Source: Ciona intestinalis (lineage: Eukaryota; Chordata; Ascidiacea; Phlebobranchia; Cionidae). From it: a stretch of 64,000 nucleotides of DNA. The DNA lies in the NCBI RefSeq assembly GCF_000224145.3, contig NC_020170.2:2785589-2849588 (forward strand), given 5' to 3'. The notes below the pieces were generated by a model. The model saw only the letters and a list, made by a program, of their open reading frames with translations. It was not told the DNA's origin and did no database searches. This document shows, one piece after another, positions 47,001 through 59,776 of the stretch. Each line of letters opens with the position of its first letter. Position 1 is the stretch's first letter. The position numbers and the translations under genes are program-made.

Positions 47001-50000
47001 TTTTAAATATTTGCTTTTTATAAGTATGACCAGACATTTTCAACCAATGTTTTTTTATTTACTTCATTCTTATCACGTTAATATAGGATTTTTTTGCTGT
47101 TAAATTTCTATCTCTAATACTGTTAATTAAATATGAACTTTGTTAATGTAATTGCAATTGAAATAAAATAAAAATTGTGTTAAATTAAGAATTTTGGGTA
47201 AAACAATTAAATATACGAACCAGGGGTGCTTTGTTCTCTTTTTGTTGCAGGGGAGTTTTTGGTTCGGAATCCGGACTTTTCTTTTTCTTTTGAGGCGAAC
47301 CTTCATTTGGTTTCTTGTTTTCATTCCCTTCTTTTTGTGCAAGTTTGCGCTTCTGGAGAAAAAAAACATTTGTAAGAATTGTTGCATCATTCAAAAATAA
47401 TTAATTTTTAGGGCAGTTTCAGACTTACCTATTTAAATGAAAGATTTAAAAGTTTAAAGTTTAAAAATGGTAGGTTTACGTTACAAGTTAAAAAATGGAA
47501 AGTTTCACCCAATTTAATCAATAAGTGTAAAACTTTACAATCGATTTGACGTGGGCCTTAAATGTGCCCATTTTGTGCTTGATTTACATTATAGTAACTG
47601 AAACTTGGTAAAATAGGTTTGGAATAAAATTTGAATCGTTTTTTCTGTTTTTTTTTTAAGAGAACACCCCACCAATCAATGCATCATGTACAATGTCGAT
47701 GACTTACTTTAGAAGCAGGGACAGGTTTTACTTCCTCTTCTTCTTCTTCTTCTTCGTCCTCTTCATCATCTTCGTCTTCTACCATCAGATCATCACTAAA
47801 AATTTGAAAAAATAAAAATATTTTACAAAAGTTTGTACAATATTTTATAAAATTTTATCGTGGAAACATGTCAGTCATAAAATTTCCAGTTCCGACCATA
47901 GGCATATAAAAATGTCAAAATGAATTAAATGAAATATTTTCCTTATATTTAAGTGAATCTTTTATTATATTTCCATATATCTATACCACATATACTCACT
48001 CATCTTCATCCTCCATCTCTTCATCATCGTCTTCCTCAACTTCAACTTTTTTCACATCTTTTTTCGCCTCGGCTTTTGTTGCTTCTTTTTTCTTATCCTG
48101 TCAACCATTAAGAGGGAGTCAATTCATTTTATGCTTAACTTTATAACACCTACAATTTCAATGGCTATTACTTGGATTTACTGCAGGTTATTGTGAGTTT
48201 TTCCACAACAGTAAATAGAACTGCCCTAATACTACACTTAAGGGTAAAAAATTTGATTAAATTGTAGATAAAAAAGTTTTTTTTTGTTTTTTTATCCATA
48301 ATTTTATTAAATTTATAATTTACCCTCAGTGCTTTTTTTAAATCAATCAAAAAAATTGATTTCCATTTTAATACCAATCAAAAAAATATATTTTTATCAC
48401 CCTAAGAAATAAAATGTTTACAAAAAAAAACATTTTATGTAATGAAAAAAAACACATTTAATAAAATGTTTACAAAAAAAATGTTTACAACTGTATCTCT
48501 ACCGTGTAAAATGCCCAAAACATGGAAGTAATATGTAATAACCCCTACATTACACTCATGAAATATTACTTAAAAGTTTCCTACCTTCCCATTCGTGACT
48601 GCGGCAACTTTTCCTTTTGGTTTTTGTTCTTCTTCCACATCACTGTCCTCCGCTGAGAGTTCCGATCCTTCCTCCTCCGAGAAATAATCCTGATCCTGTT
48701 CAGAATCTTCATCGTTGTCATCTGATTCAAAATGTTCAAATTTTTATAAACCAACATTTTGAATAAAAAATTTATACAGCAGGGTGTAAGATTGGTCATT
48801 CATTCTTTTTCTTGTCTCATTTAGTAGTAAATAAAGAATATTTACAGAATAAGATAACTGCAGCCCTGGAACTCTTCCTGTTTAAAATAAGATTAGGAAA
48901 TATGTGATTTAAAAGTACAATAACTATTATAATCTGTCTAATGTCTATGTTGGTATGTTATGTTGATAAGAAAGGTAGATTCTATTCTATATAGGTGTGG
49001 AGTATGTGAACCTATAGCATGGCACACCAAGGAACTACAGATGCATGTATGGATATGCTCACTACCTCCAAACGACTTATTACAACATTATCAACATATA
49101 TGTGACTGTTAGTAGAAATAGAATTTTTAAGACAGCACAATTGTTATATGGTAGGAGATTACACTTCTTATGTAATTATTAACAAAAATAATACCAAAAG
49201 TATGCTCGAAATTGTTTTGGCATGTTTTCGTTTGAAAGGAACTGCACTACATTTGTATGTATGTTATGTTTATTGTTAAGGTTAATATATATATTATTTA
49301 TATTTATTATTTACCCATCATCATGTGGTTTCCAACAATATGAATTGGTCCATTTCCTGAAAAATGATACAAAACGCATTTAGTACAATATTCATGTGAA
49401 AATTAGCATCGCAAGTAGCAAAAGATTTTATGTGTTTAACTGTTTCAGCAAGCTTTGAACTTTTACTTTACAAGTTACACTTTATTCTACCAGACTGCAG
49501 AGTATGGCAGTTACATGGGTGACAAACATTTGGTTATGCACGCCAATTAATTTGTCCAATGCACACCAATTAATTAAACAATGAACCAAATCTGAATCAA
49601 ATTCATTGGGATTTCCAAATGTGATTTGGAAATGTACATGCTTTGAACGCTGGTTTTTATTTAATAGGACGTACGCACATGAAAAATAACGCTCTTACAC
49701 ACGTGTGTTCACGTCAGGAAATGCCATATTTTGCAAGACTGGTAATCTAGCACAACAGAAGTGTCCTCACAACCATTTTCAAAAGATTTAGTTATATTAA
49801 TAAACTTTCAACATACCTTGAATCAGTTTAAATATTGCTGGTGGGAATATGGTAAGATCAGCAAGAGCCACATCTTCTTGCGACCCACTTCGTAACGAAC
49901 AGATACAAGCTTCAACTTTCTCTTGCTTGTGGTTGAACGAAGTAACTTCAACCAAGTTTCTTTCGCCTTCCTTTGCCCCGGGTGCAATGCATGCCTTGAT

Positions 50001-50498
50001 AAATTATATGTAAGTGTAAATATATTATATTTATACTAGATTGTGCCCTGTGAGTCTTCTTGTTCTTCGCATTATGCAGCTATTTGGTTAAGGGTTATCA
50101 AATTATCTTTTTAATTTTAATAGATTCTAAATGCGAAGTATGCACAGATTTTACAGAATGTCATGAACATTTTTTCCTTTAACCTGTTATATAATGTTGG
50201 TGAATTGGCAAATCACAATAATGGCTTATATCTTATTATGGGCTTATTGCTTACAGAGTATTCCCTATAAATACAATAGTTTAAATGCGTTGGCCAATAT
50301 CAACTTACTCTTTTTAATACAAGTTGTTCCATCATACCATCATCTCTGCCTTCCCATTGGTTGACTTTGGTTTTCTTGTCCAACTTTGCGCCTGTGCAAT
50401 AAAATTTAAAAATTAACAAAGCATGTTTAAGATTTAAAAAAAGGAAAGACAAAATACTTACACCAGAAATACTCCTTGCTTGTGTCTGGAAGATCCAT
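44030..50498 (-). CDS. NPM: Nucleophosmin/nucleoplasmin-family histone chaperone
   Basis: Eleven exons: 50462-50498, 50309-50391, 49817-49994, 49315-49356, 48585-48721, 48000-48097, 47708-47795, 47221-47352, 45658-45732, 44308-44385, 44030-44077. All phases agree; 331 aa. Residues 1-113 are the nucleoplasmin core that forms pentamers (EYFWCAKLD, LVLKRACIAPGAKEGERNLV, IFPPAIFKL, GNGPIHIVGNH). Residues 114-221 carry acidic tracts (EEDDDEEMEDEDE; DEEDEEEEEEEE) suited to histone binding. Lys-rich stretches (KRKLAQK, PQKKKKSP) look like nuclear localisation signals. Residues about 266-331 match the NPM1 C-terminal three-helix domain (TPKTPAKIYDTVDEV, KFGNWVKSAF, WIKELWKAHKK), which in NPM1 binds nucleic acid and targets the nucleolus. 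Vertebrate NPM3, the gene next to FGF8, lacks this end. Whether this gene is co-orthologous to all vertebrate NPMs is inferred. Confidence 0.93.
44717..44846 (+). repeat. SINE tail copy in an NPM intron
   Basis: Clear match: caacaaagtaacatacatgg, ggctggcacgaggtgtatg, ending atttatttatttatc. Confidence 0.75.
45338..45522 (-). mobile_element. MITE copy in an NPM intron
   Basis: Starts ataagagggtggggaagacg and ends gtcccaactttccccactacta; full interior. Confidence 0.8.
45733..47220. other. NPM intron 8 (1.5 kb)
   Basis: No repeat or exon recognised; composition falls to AT-rich towards the right. Confidence 0.4.
48778..48912 (+). mobile_element. Truncated MITE in an NPM intron
   Basis: Left end and interior present (cagggtgtaagattgg, tttagtagtaaataaag, actgcagccctggaac); right end missing. 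Confidence 0.6.
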
Positions 50499-52006
50499 GT
50501 TATATGAATTTAGAAAAATTACGAATTTTATTATGAAGTCTATTTAAATCTAAAAAGCAAAAGGTAGAAATTGTTACCAAGGTGATCCTAGAATACAGAT
50601 ATTCTAGCGGCCATTTTCGATACCTTCTACTGGTACCACTAACCTAAAATTTGGACACTGTACTAACTAGACCCCAGCGGTACCGATTCTAAAATGAAAA
50701 ATTTAAAATTCGAAAAAATATTAATTATGAATATTAATATTCGTCATAAAAACATATTTATAGAATTTTCTCCCGATCCAGCTTCGAATATGTTATAGCG
50801 CTACATCAAAATTTACGATTTTCAAAACGATACTGTATACAACTTTAAGCAAACTAACGTAACATTAATCTATACAAGTTTTGTTAGCGTTATATTGCAT
50901 TGAATTTACATTAAATAAAAACTCCATACAAAAACGTGTTACCTCATACCTTACCACGCTTTACTAAACGAACTGAAGCACGTTTTGTCTTTTACCCACG
51001 TGGTCTATTGCCATTCTGTATACGTGCTATAGAAATAACATTTCAATTTCATGAATGTTCCTTTTGGGGTAAATAAGTTTTTGTCACAAACGGTTTTAAA
51101 CTGTTTAAAATGTACCTAAATTGACAAATATTGTCTCTTTGACGAACAGAAGATATATGGTTGCTCAAAACAGTTAATATTAGTATTGGATGGGCTAGAT
51201 TTAAAAACTAAGCTTAACATTTTTAGAGTAAATGATTAAACAAAATACTTAACACTCAAACAGTTGGCTCTAATTAATTAGAACAGTGTTCTTCAATATG
51301 TGATTTCTTTATTTGACCCCATAATACAAAATGCTTTAGATAAAATTGTTCAACACAAAATTTCAAAACATATGCTGTAAATTCATTTCCATTTCAACAG
51401 AGCAGACTACTTTTTCCATAATGTTCCACCATAAACTGAAAGTACATGACTAAGTTGACAAAATAATTTTATATTACATCTTAATTACAAGTACAGTAAA
51501 ACATTTTTAATATAAACATTTTGGAACTTATCTAAAATAGCATACCTAAAGGACATAAAATGAAACCATAGATAATATTCTTGAAGTATTACGTAAAGTT
51601 AATCAGTTACTATAAAACATTATACTAAAAACACAAGTGCAGAAATACAAATGGAAGAATTGGCACATAATTTAAAACAGATTTAAAAAAGTTGCATAAA
51701 AATTTTTCTGTATAAAAAGTGCAAAATTACATCAATTAAAGAGCTTTAGCATAATCATTGCATAAAAGATTTATTTTTAGCGAATTATTAAAGAATCTAT
51801 TTATTTTTTAAATTCTTTGAAGAGGAAATTATATTCATAAAAAAAAACTTTCTGCCCACTGTTGTTAAAAACATGCTATGCATAAACATGGAAAATGCTT
51901 TATGTTATATGTTGGGTATTTTATACCTCAATGTAGCACAAATGGCAAAAAGTGTTTCCCAAATATTAACAGTTAAGTATGATTCAAAGTACTCTAATGC
52001 ACAAAT
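50499..52006. other. Intergenic between NPM and the STAND gene
   Basis: AT-rich. NPM promoter on the left, probable 3' UTR of the STAND gene on the right. No gene or repeat recognised. Confidence 0.5.
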
Positions 52007-55000
52007 TTATTCATTCCGAGGGCGCTTTGCAACACTTGCAACCCCAGGGTTTTCCAAAGCATGTTTCACTTTTTTGGACAATTCCTTTAATTTTCTGCTG
52101 TTTTCGTGTCGAGGAACCAACAGCCTGGCCTTGTTGCACCGTTCAATAGCTTCAGTACAGAAAACCCTACAAAAAATAAAAAAAAAACAACAATCACCCA
52201 CAAAGTAACATACATGGTAACTCGTAAGCTGGCATGAGGTGTATATAACAGAACACTTGTGTTATAACAACTGTTGTTTCCCGGCCACGCGAAGATAAAG
52301 TATGTTACATACATAAATATATACAAATACCAAACTAATTATAACAGCATAGGCGTTAAGATTAAACTATTATCAATCTTATATTTATAACTAACAGTAA
52401 ATAAAGTGCACATTAAATCAACCTATGCAGTTGTGCATACTGCATTTCTTATCCATATTTTATTGACTGTTAAGAAAACCAATATACAATCGGTTACCTT
52501 TTGTCATCAACATTGTTTTCAAATGCTTCAAGAGAAGCTTCTGTAAACTTCTCTGTGGCTAAAAAGAGTTCTTTCTTGTAGGTTTGCTCCTTGTCTTTTA
52601 CCCTATCCATGGCTTTTTTATAGAACTCCAGGGCTTTGTGCCACTGCCCACCCTTGTGGTACAATTCACCCGCCACAATAAGACCTTCTGTGGCGGTTTT
52701 TCCGTATGCTGGGTGATTCTTTACTATTTCATCAAACAATTCACAAACCTATAAGAGAAAGTTAGCATGAAGGCAATGACATGGCACAGCATTTAGTGCT
52801 TAAAACTTAGTACAGTATACTAGCTTCAAAGCTTGATGTCGCTGCTATTGTTGTTGCATGTGTCCTTGGGCAAGATATATATAGTTTATTTATAGTGGTT
52901 ACTAATGGGTCGTTCAAAGTGTAAGTCATACAAAAATAACACAAAAAAACGTCTGAAATTTGCACTTTAAAAAGAGACCAAATAAGTGACATTCATTCAT
53001 GAAGGCATAAATAACACATAAAATAAGCTATATTTCTGAGAAGTTTTTTAATTATTAACCATAATGAAAGAAATTTGTTGTTTACCTCAAACCAATTTGT
53101 TTGCACCTCCTGTTCTGGTAGTTCCAGTTGTTTTATATTAGCAGTCATCATTTGCCTGTACAATAAAAAAATGAATATAAGAAATTGATAATATTTAGAA
53201 TAAAAACCAGACATGAATAAATAGAGGCAGACTACCCCAATAAAAATACTCTTTCCAAAAAAAATGCAGTTATTATAACAGATAAAAATACGCTAATTAT
53301 TAAAACAAGATTTAATTTTATCTGAATCCACAAAACACAATGCTTCAACTTAAAAAATAGGCAAATTATTATAACAGGGATTGGGAAATATACACCATTT
53401 TGCCTCCTCCATTAACTTTAAATTTGTCACAAATTTTTAATTTTGTTTTCCAAGCGATCTATAAAAAACAAAATATTCAGATTTTTTATACAGAAACTCA
53501 CTTGTAACATCTCATGATATGGTAGCTAGTTTTACCATCTTCTTTCAAAATACCATGCTCAAAATATTGGTAATTGGATTCACAAAGTTCTTTGTAACGC
53601 CTATACGCATATTGATAATCTGTTCGTTTTTCTTCATCTGATTTTCCATTGATAGCAAGTTTAATGTACAGCAAGCCATTGGTTTCAGTAATCAGCAAAT
53701 GGAGAAGTCTAATTCCAGTCTCTTTCTTAACCTGCAAAAGCAAGGTGATATATAAAAATTAAAATCAAAAGAAATATGGCCATTGACTCCTCTTCCTAAA
53801 AATACAAAACAGTAAATGTTTAAACTGCTTAGTATAATACCTGTTTAATACTGAGTAGGGATGTGCCGAGCCGAGCCCGAACTCAAAAGCTCGTGCCCGA
53901 GCGTCTCCTTTTTTGACGCTCGGCGCTCGGCTGAAAACTGGGCCGAGCGCCGAGCCTTATGCTATCATGTTGCACGCGAGAGCGAAAAATATTAAAAATG
54001 AAAAAAGTGAAGCTACTAAGAGATAACGAGACTAGTCAGCGTAGCTTTCTCCTTAATTATTTCTCGTTCGTTGTGAATTTGCTCTCTCGCAAGTAACGAA
54101 TCGCAACGTCAGCGAATTTGCCCGTATCGAATTACAGCAGGTGTCGAATTACACGAGCGCCCAATGTTTTCGTATCACATTTTAAATAAAAAGCCAAAAA
54201 CTCTTAAACTTTTTTATAATGAAATAATATAAATTGCTGCAACCACGGTTTTGCAACCACAGGGTTTTGCAACCCCTAAGCCACCTTTACCGCAGACACG
54301 CACGCAGCCAGAAAGTGCTAAGACGCACACACACGCGTTGCATTCAATATAACATTCCTTCGCTTGGAATTAGAACAATTTTTCATTCAATTGTTACGTC
54401 ACGTGTCCTATCGCAACGTAACTATTAATTATGACGTTTTCTAATATAACAATCGGGAGGAATGTGGCCCACTGCCCAAGTTGGCAGCCCAACCAACCAC
54501 GAGATCAAAACATCGTGTATCAGCGTCACATTTTTACACTCTGCGCCGGCGTATGAAATAAAGGAAGACGCATGCGGTAGCATACATTCCACACGTAACA
54601 AACGAAGCAATCGTTGTGAATTTATTCTCGTGAAAAATGACGTAATGAAACTCTGGTTCTCGTGCGGTGCCATCAAACGATGTTTTTTGGCTTCTGTCCA
54701 AGCTCGACCGGGACGATACTTCGTAATATCATATTACAATTTATGTTGGTTCCAATTTACTAATAGCGTCGCTCCTCGCTCTTATATTTGCACCAATTAA
54801 AATTCACATAATCGCGATTTACCTGCATTTAAACTAATCATCGGAAACAAAAATTATACACAAACTACAGATCGTATGGAAGCGAATAAAACACGATTGT
54901 TTTCCAACAATCTCGTTTGTGATGTAACGATCGTAAAGGTTTATTCTGACGTAAATAATCGTTACATTATCCAAGATGAACATGCGTAGAAACTTGCCAG

Positions 55001-58000
55001 TTGCGCCACTGGCTGTAACAGTTATAAATAATTTTTTAATTAAATATTTTTGGATGAATTTTACATTTTGCAACAGTAGGAATTATGAAAAGCGAGACGC
55101 GTCTTTAACCGCAAACCACGTGTTCTGTATTATTTTGATTAGCGGCGCTTTTCGGCTGAATAGGAACGCATTCTCGTACGCCTTTCTCCTTGATGACGTC
55201 ATAGGTGCTCGGGCTCGGGCTCGTGCCGAGCTTTTCGTTAAAGCTCGGCGCTCGGCGAACCCGAGCTTTTTCAACTTCAGCACATCCCTAATACTGAGCG
55301 TATAAAACACAGTGGGTATAAAATAACGAGTGTATAAATATACCTATTACCTAGTGTATAAAATACTTTGGTGTAAAATGGTTTATAACAGATAATTTCC
55401 TTGGCTAAAAGTTATAAGCGTGGTCTGTGCACCTTAACAACAATCAAGCCGTCCAAGCTGTATACATTTGTTTAAATAACGCAAAAAATCAATACACATA
55501 ACATGGTGCTTACCTCTCGTGCTACATAATTTGCAAGCTTGATGTACTTGATGTATTCAGTTTTATCACCTTCAAAGCCTTTATAAAACATAAGCCGGCC
55601 TCTGGTATACAGAATAGAGGCCAGCTGCTCAGCCAGATACACACTTTTCAGTTTCTTGTTGTCTTTTGCAAGCCCATGCCTTCTGAGCTCCTGGAAAAAA
55701 GGTACTAGGCTAAGACATTCTAGTTAAGAAGCTATTAAAAATACTTGAATTACATCAGCCAAAAAAGCATAAATAACCATAACCAGCTATATAGCTCAGT
55801 GGTTAGGCAAATGCATTGTTTGTAACCAAAGGGTACCGGGTCCAATGCTTTCTACGGACATTGCTACATCCCAATGGTCAGTAATGGGTTGTAGCACCCT
55901 GGGTGTCAACTGTCAAGTAAAGCCAACTCTGGTCTAAATATAGCATGTTATACTTCAGGACCTCATACACACACAAAATTGAATATATATAACATATAAT
56001 TTTAAGTGTTTTTGTAATTATACATAAAATTAATAAGTGATACTTTTTTGGTCATTACATATGAAAAGTGACAATTGTATTTTTTTTAAACTTAATATGA
56101 AAAGTGATAAATGTGTTTTGTAAAAATAGAACATGCAAATGCATTTGTTTTAAATAAAATTCAACAAATACCTCTAGGTCCTCACTGGTAAGTGGGGTGT
56201 TTGCTTTCAACGGGGTCCACCCTTCCTCACTTCTTGTGAGGAGTTCTATATCCTCCTCATTTAAAACAATTGTATGAAGCAACCTATCGAAGGTTTCAGG
56301 AGGAATATCTGACACTGCTCTCTCACAGAACTGATACAAAACCCTAGCTCTTGTTTCAATTACAGTGTCGGGGCCATTGCCTTCCAAGATTCTTTCCTGC
56401 ACTGTAGCGTCTAAACTATCAAGGGTAATACCACCAGCAGCACATAGTAGATTCAGCATCTGATCATGGGCTTGCTGCAATGCTTCTTCGGCCTCTTTGA
56501 TCATGTCGCTCTGGGTGCACGCAAATCCCTTAACCTCCAGCAAGCGAAGGATAATCATATGCTGCATCATTTCTTCTTTTCCTAATTTTCTCGGATCAGC
56601 TCTTCGTTCGTTAAACTTATTTGTAGCCAAAGATAAAGCTTTAGTGACGTGTGGTAATAAAACAAGGAGCTGGTTATGCTGGGTGTGGAGTCTGTTGTCT
56701 TTCTGGAAATAGCACGACAAGCAATACAGAGCATTAAGCAGATGATGATTCTCACTGCCTTCCCTTTTCAGCATATTTGTCAATGCTAACTGCACCACTT
56801 CGTGTGTACTGATGTAACGAGTATTGAGATTTTGTTCACCACTGTCAACCACTATGGATGAGTTTTTCAACTGGTTTAATAATTCCAACAAAGCCCTTGT
56901 CACATTTGCTTTACTAATGGCAGGAACTAATGGCTGTTGCTCAGCATGCTCTAACTCTGCATACAGAATGCGTGGCTTTGAAATCATCTCTCTGAATAAG
57001 TATACAGGTATGATTTCGTGATGCAAGAATGCTACCATGGAGAAAACTGCCTTTAAATCAACTTCACTAGGTCCGACTCTCATTACGTTTATCTTGCCAA
57101 GGCACAAAACCATTGTAGCAATGATACTTTTGTTAGCGTATTCCAATTCTGGTGATTCGGATTCTTCCAGCAACACATCATAATAATCCTTGTAAGAAAA
57201 GCACAGATTTTTGCAGTATGCATATGCAGGAGCGAGTCCTAATGGCAGACAGCTGTATTTTTCCGCTATCTTTTTGGCCCATGGTTCATCCTCATCCTCA
57301 GATGCTTCTCTGTCTTGCATCAGAAAATTGACTGCTTCGTCCAAAGTAAAGCCATTAACTTTGTGCAGATCGAAATCGCGGATAGTAAGAGCATTCCTTG
57401 AGGTTCCTATAATGTAGGACTTATCATAGTTCAACACAGAGTCGACGACAGTCTGAAGATTTTCACTCCAATCATCCATGCCCTTCTGCAGGTCTTCAAG
57501 CAGTAGAAGAATGTGAACACCTGTTTTTTTAAGTTGCACAAAAACCTCTCTCCAATCATGCTGACCTTCGGAAAGAAGTTGGCTGCTAAAAACGGCTTTA
57601 CGGAGCGAAACAAGAGAGGCATCCATTGCTGAGTGATCCTTGCATTCAATAGACCAAATAATAGAGCTTGGGTGTTGAATGTTGAAGTGTTTCACATACG
57701 CACAGACAAGTTGAGACTTGCCCGACCCTGGCATTCCATGCAGAAGAACATGCCTTGTACCTTGATCTAACTTTTCTTTGACAACCCTGTAGTTGTTGTT
57801 TTCAGTGAAATGGGCAGCGAGAATATTTGCTTTCTTCATGTGGAATAGGTTGGCGTAGTTGGAATCAATAAAAAAATGCTGGAGGGTGCTTTGTATGTTG
57901 GTGGCAGGTGGCAACTGTATGGAAGACAAATAATGTAAAGTCATTATAAATGTATAGTTGAGACTACACAACATGTATACAGGTGGTGTTGTGATCTAAC

Positions 58001-59776
58001 ACACATTGAACACACAAGATATATTATAATGCATTTTTTGACTTGTGTGATTATGTGCATATGCAGTGCCAGCAGTTACGTACAATTATTATTACCAACT
58101 TACATTATCAGTGAGAACTTTAATGAAATTGTGAAATCCAGCATTTCCTTTACTCATAACAGATTGGAAAGCATTTTCCTCTCTCTCTTCAGTGGGGTCC
58201 TCTTCACTTTGGAGGAGACTGTTGATGATGGACCTTTTTTGATCCTCTTCGAGTTTGCTGAAGATACGATCCCACTCGTCCTCCAAGAAATGTTCATATA
58301 CTTTATGCGGAGTGTTGTTTCTGCCTGTAGTGTAGTAAAGCTATAAGTGAGCTAAGAATAAATACGCACTCATGCTGGTTTTGGCTGGCAGTTTGTTTTT
58401 ATGGACCATTCAAGAAGAAAACAGGAATATATAACATTCGTTTGCAATGAGCTGAATACCATCAATCATTAATAAAATATCAGCTCTGAATTTTTTGCTT
58501 AAAAAACTAACATTAGATTATAAATAGCAAAACCTAATTGAATTAATATGACAATAAAGGTAGCTTTAGATATAATTGTGCCCATGTTTATACATGAGGG
58601 AATGTAAGAAACTACCTTCAAGACCTGCTATTTCGCAAATAATGCGACGAAGTTTCAAATCCTTTAATGCAGCTTGCAAAGCAGGAATTGTAGCTGTTTC
58701 ATATCCTTTTATCTGTACCCATCTGTAAAGGGGAAAATTTGAAACCATTATGTAATGTCATTTAGGCAGTGGCATCAATTTTATAAAGTTCCAGGAGATG
58801 CTTTGTTGTTGCTGCAACCCCTGCAAAATTCTCAGGGTAGGCTTGTATACCCCGCAACATCATTGCTGATTTTTTCCGTTTTATTTTTAAAATTATTTTT
58901 TAATGATTTTATCCAGTATTAAAAGAGTGTATGGCAAATTTGTTGGTGATGTTTAAGAAACAGTGTATGTTAATAACTTTGGGCCAATCCTGGCTTAAAT
59001 CCTAGGACCCATGGCGAGCCACGCCGAAGGACCTCATCCACATAGAACATAGGCCCTACTGTTAATAACTTTTCTATAGTTATTTTCTAATTCTTCTAAA
59101 TTACCCTTCAAGTAGAGATAGTCGTTGAGAGAATTTGTTATGTCTGTGACGGGACTCCATGTTTTCCATGTGATTATTACTTAATCCAAGTTTGACAACC
59201 AGTTTAGACCACTCCTCTGGTGTAAAGGGACAATCTGACAGTTTTTGAAAGTATGTTTCCATCATCTTCCTATCTTCTAAAAACTTCCCATCTGTTAAAA
59301 CGTGGTTAAAACGGTCAAGTCTTAAATGTCAGTGTACACACACTGCCTACCTTGTTCATCTCTGTATGAATTCCACCATATTTGCTTGATGCCGATTACA
59401 CATTTATGCAAAATACCAGAGATATTTTCAATTGTAGCACCCTCTTGTTCATTCTCTTTCCATTTTTGAAACATTTCCCTTATCTATAAGTTACAAAGGA
59501 AAATTCGTTTTAAAAGCTCATGTTTCTTGGTAAAAAATAATTTTGGAATATCACAAAAAAATGTGAGGTCCTTACCTGAGTTGGCAATTCAGTATTATCT
59601 GCTTCAATATTTTGACAATCTGCCCGGCTTAAATTGAGAAACTTCCTACAAAACTCGGGCCAAGTGTATACAACGCATTCTTCAAACGCTTTTCCAAGCA
59701 AAACTACATCACGTTCTGACAACGTTTCATTTTTGCGTGTTTCCAAACTCGCGGGAATGCAGCCAGAAAAAGACAT
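52007..59776 (-). CDS. STAND NTPase: DEATH-DEATH-CARD-like-NB-ARC-TPR
   Basis: Eleven exons: 59576-59776, 59351-59483, 59105-59291, 58616-58722, 58104-58324, 56172-57914, 55514-55690, 53502-53731, 53086-53155, 52498-52748, 52007-52166; all in phase, 1159 aa. Residues about 1-111: DEATH fold (TWPEFCRKFLNLSRADCQNI, EMFQKWKENEQEGATIENIS). Residues 112-209: second DEATH fold (FTPEEWSKLVVKLGLSNNHM, GYETATIPALQAALKDLKL). Residues 210-283: CARD-like (FSKLEEDQKRSIINSLLQSE, MSKGNAGFHNFIKVL). Residues 284-864: NB-ARC with P-loop GMPGSGKS, Walker B HILLLLEDL, a sensor-like SYIIGTSRN and a GLPL-type CLPLGLAPA. Residues 865-1159: TPR-like helices (GLIVAGELYHKGGQWHKALE) and a basic KRPR near the end. The layout resembles APAF1 and NLR-type oligomerising switches in cell death or innate immunity (inference). 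No exact vertebrate orthologue recognised. Confidence 0.88.
52193..52322 (+). repeat. SINE tail copy
   Basis: Strong match: caaagtaacatacatggtaa, gctggcatgaggtgtata, cggccacgcgaagataaag. Lies in the last intron of the STAND gene. Confidence 0.8.
52818..52998 (+). repeat. SINE copy, shortened
   Basis: Head-like tgtccttgggcaag, middle ggttactaatgggtcg, tail gtgacattcattcatg, with much of the tail missing. Confidence 0.55.
53856..55290. mobile_element. Non-autonomous hAT element (1435 bp)
   Basis: Ends TAGGGATGTGC and GCACATCCCTA are inverted repeats with an 8-bp target duplication atactgag at 53848-53855 and 55291-55298. Subterminal repeats of gagccgagc and gctcgggctcg types lie at both ends. 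No transposase recognised inside. It lies in a STAND-gene intron. Confidence 0.92.
55789..55960 (+). repeat. tRNA-like SINE head
   Basis: An A-box-like tagctcagtggttaggc is followed at normal distance by a B-box-like gggtccaatgc, then caatggtcagtaatgggttg as in the SINE middle. It does not fold as an intact tRNA gene by eye. Confidence 0.6.

Noticed and set aside
55789-55870. Possible tRNA gene
   Set aside because: A- and B-box-like sequences are present but the stem pairing looks broken and SINE-like sequence follows, so it is treated as a SINE head.
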